A DNA stretch of 64,000 bases from Isoetes taiwanensis (lineage: Eukaryota > Streptophyta > Lycopodiopsida > Isoetales > Isoetaceae): the NCBI GenBank assembly GCA_021234155.1, contig JAJEKV010000062.1:6106432-6170431 (forward strand), in the 5' to 3' direction. Under the pieces are notes generated by a model. That model did not search any database. It was not told the DNA's origin and worked only from the letters and a program-made list of their open reading frames with translations. A program made the position numbers and the translations under genes. Below are positions 63,927-64,000 of this stretch, piece after piece. Position 1 is the first letter of the stretch, and the number at the start of each line of letters is the position of its first letter.

Positions 63927-64000
63927 ATTTGGCAAAAGCACTAGGACTTGTAAAGATGTCCCATAAGATGCCTGTCGAGAGTTTATTTCTTTCAACATGA

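Overview
This window is nuclear DNA from a land plant. The evidence is spliced genes with GT-AG introns and plant-type families: a plant formin FH2 domain, a tropinone-reductase-like SDR, a PR-1-type CAP protein and a pectate lyase. The background is AT-rich and dense with LTR and non-LTR retrotransposon debris. I cannot fix the species. The abundant zinc-knuckle LINEs and old, frame-broken elements suit a large repeat-rich genome such as a fern, lycophyte or gymnosperm, but that is only an inference.

Layout. 1-7.2 kb: AT-rich DNA with scattered exon-like blocks of an unrecognised, probably decayed gene. 7.2-18.2 kb: one complete but heavily frame-broken Ty3/gypsy element with two LTRs, gag, protease, RT, RNase H, integrase and about 3.8 kb of extra sequence before the 3' LTR. 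18.2-25.3 kb: a head-to-tail array of LINE copies, each joined to the next through a CT microsatellite. 25.9-26.4 kb: a PR-1 gene with one frameshift. 28-31.3 kb: an intact four-exon formin coding region with a tandem copy of its 3' end. 32.4-33 kb: a CCTCCCC repeat cluster. 37.0-38.3 kb: a pectate lyase pseudogene. 38.4-38.95 kb: a tandem repeat, a GC-rich hairpin and a small palindromic element. 39.6-42.9 kb: an intact three-exon CID/CHERP-like gene (minus). 43.9-44.5 kb: a second LINE family (minus). 46.5-50 kb: two diverged copies of a roughly 1 kb segment around a tRNA-type SINE. 50-51.6 kb: LINE endonuclease and antisense gypsy fragments. 52.7-55.2 kb: an intact five-exon SDR gene (minus). 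55.3-56.9 kb: a Mutator-like TIR element with a 9-bp target duplication and a nested retroposon. 58.7-59.4 kb: exon-like blocks of an unidentified gene. 61.5-62.1 kb: a minus-strand L1-type RT fragment. 63.2-63.4 kb: a fragment of the CTD phosphatase SSU72 that lacks the active-site cysteine.

Three genes have coding regions that join in frame with consistent splice sites: the formin (529 aa), the CID protein (640 aa) and the SDR (261 aa). They look like unrelated single-copy housekeeping loci separated by transposon insertions; no operon or pathway cluster is evident. The most notable system is the LINE array. Each copy ends in a short 3' hairpin whose stem is preserved by compensating base changes, followed by an ATAATAAA-like tail and then CT repeats, and the next truncated copy begins directly where the CT run stops. 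That pattern suggests a plant LINE that inserts into CT microsatellites.
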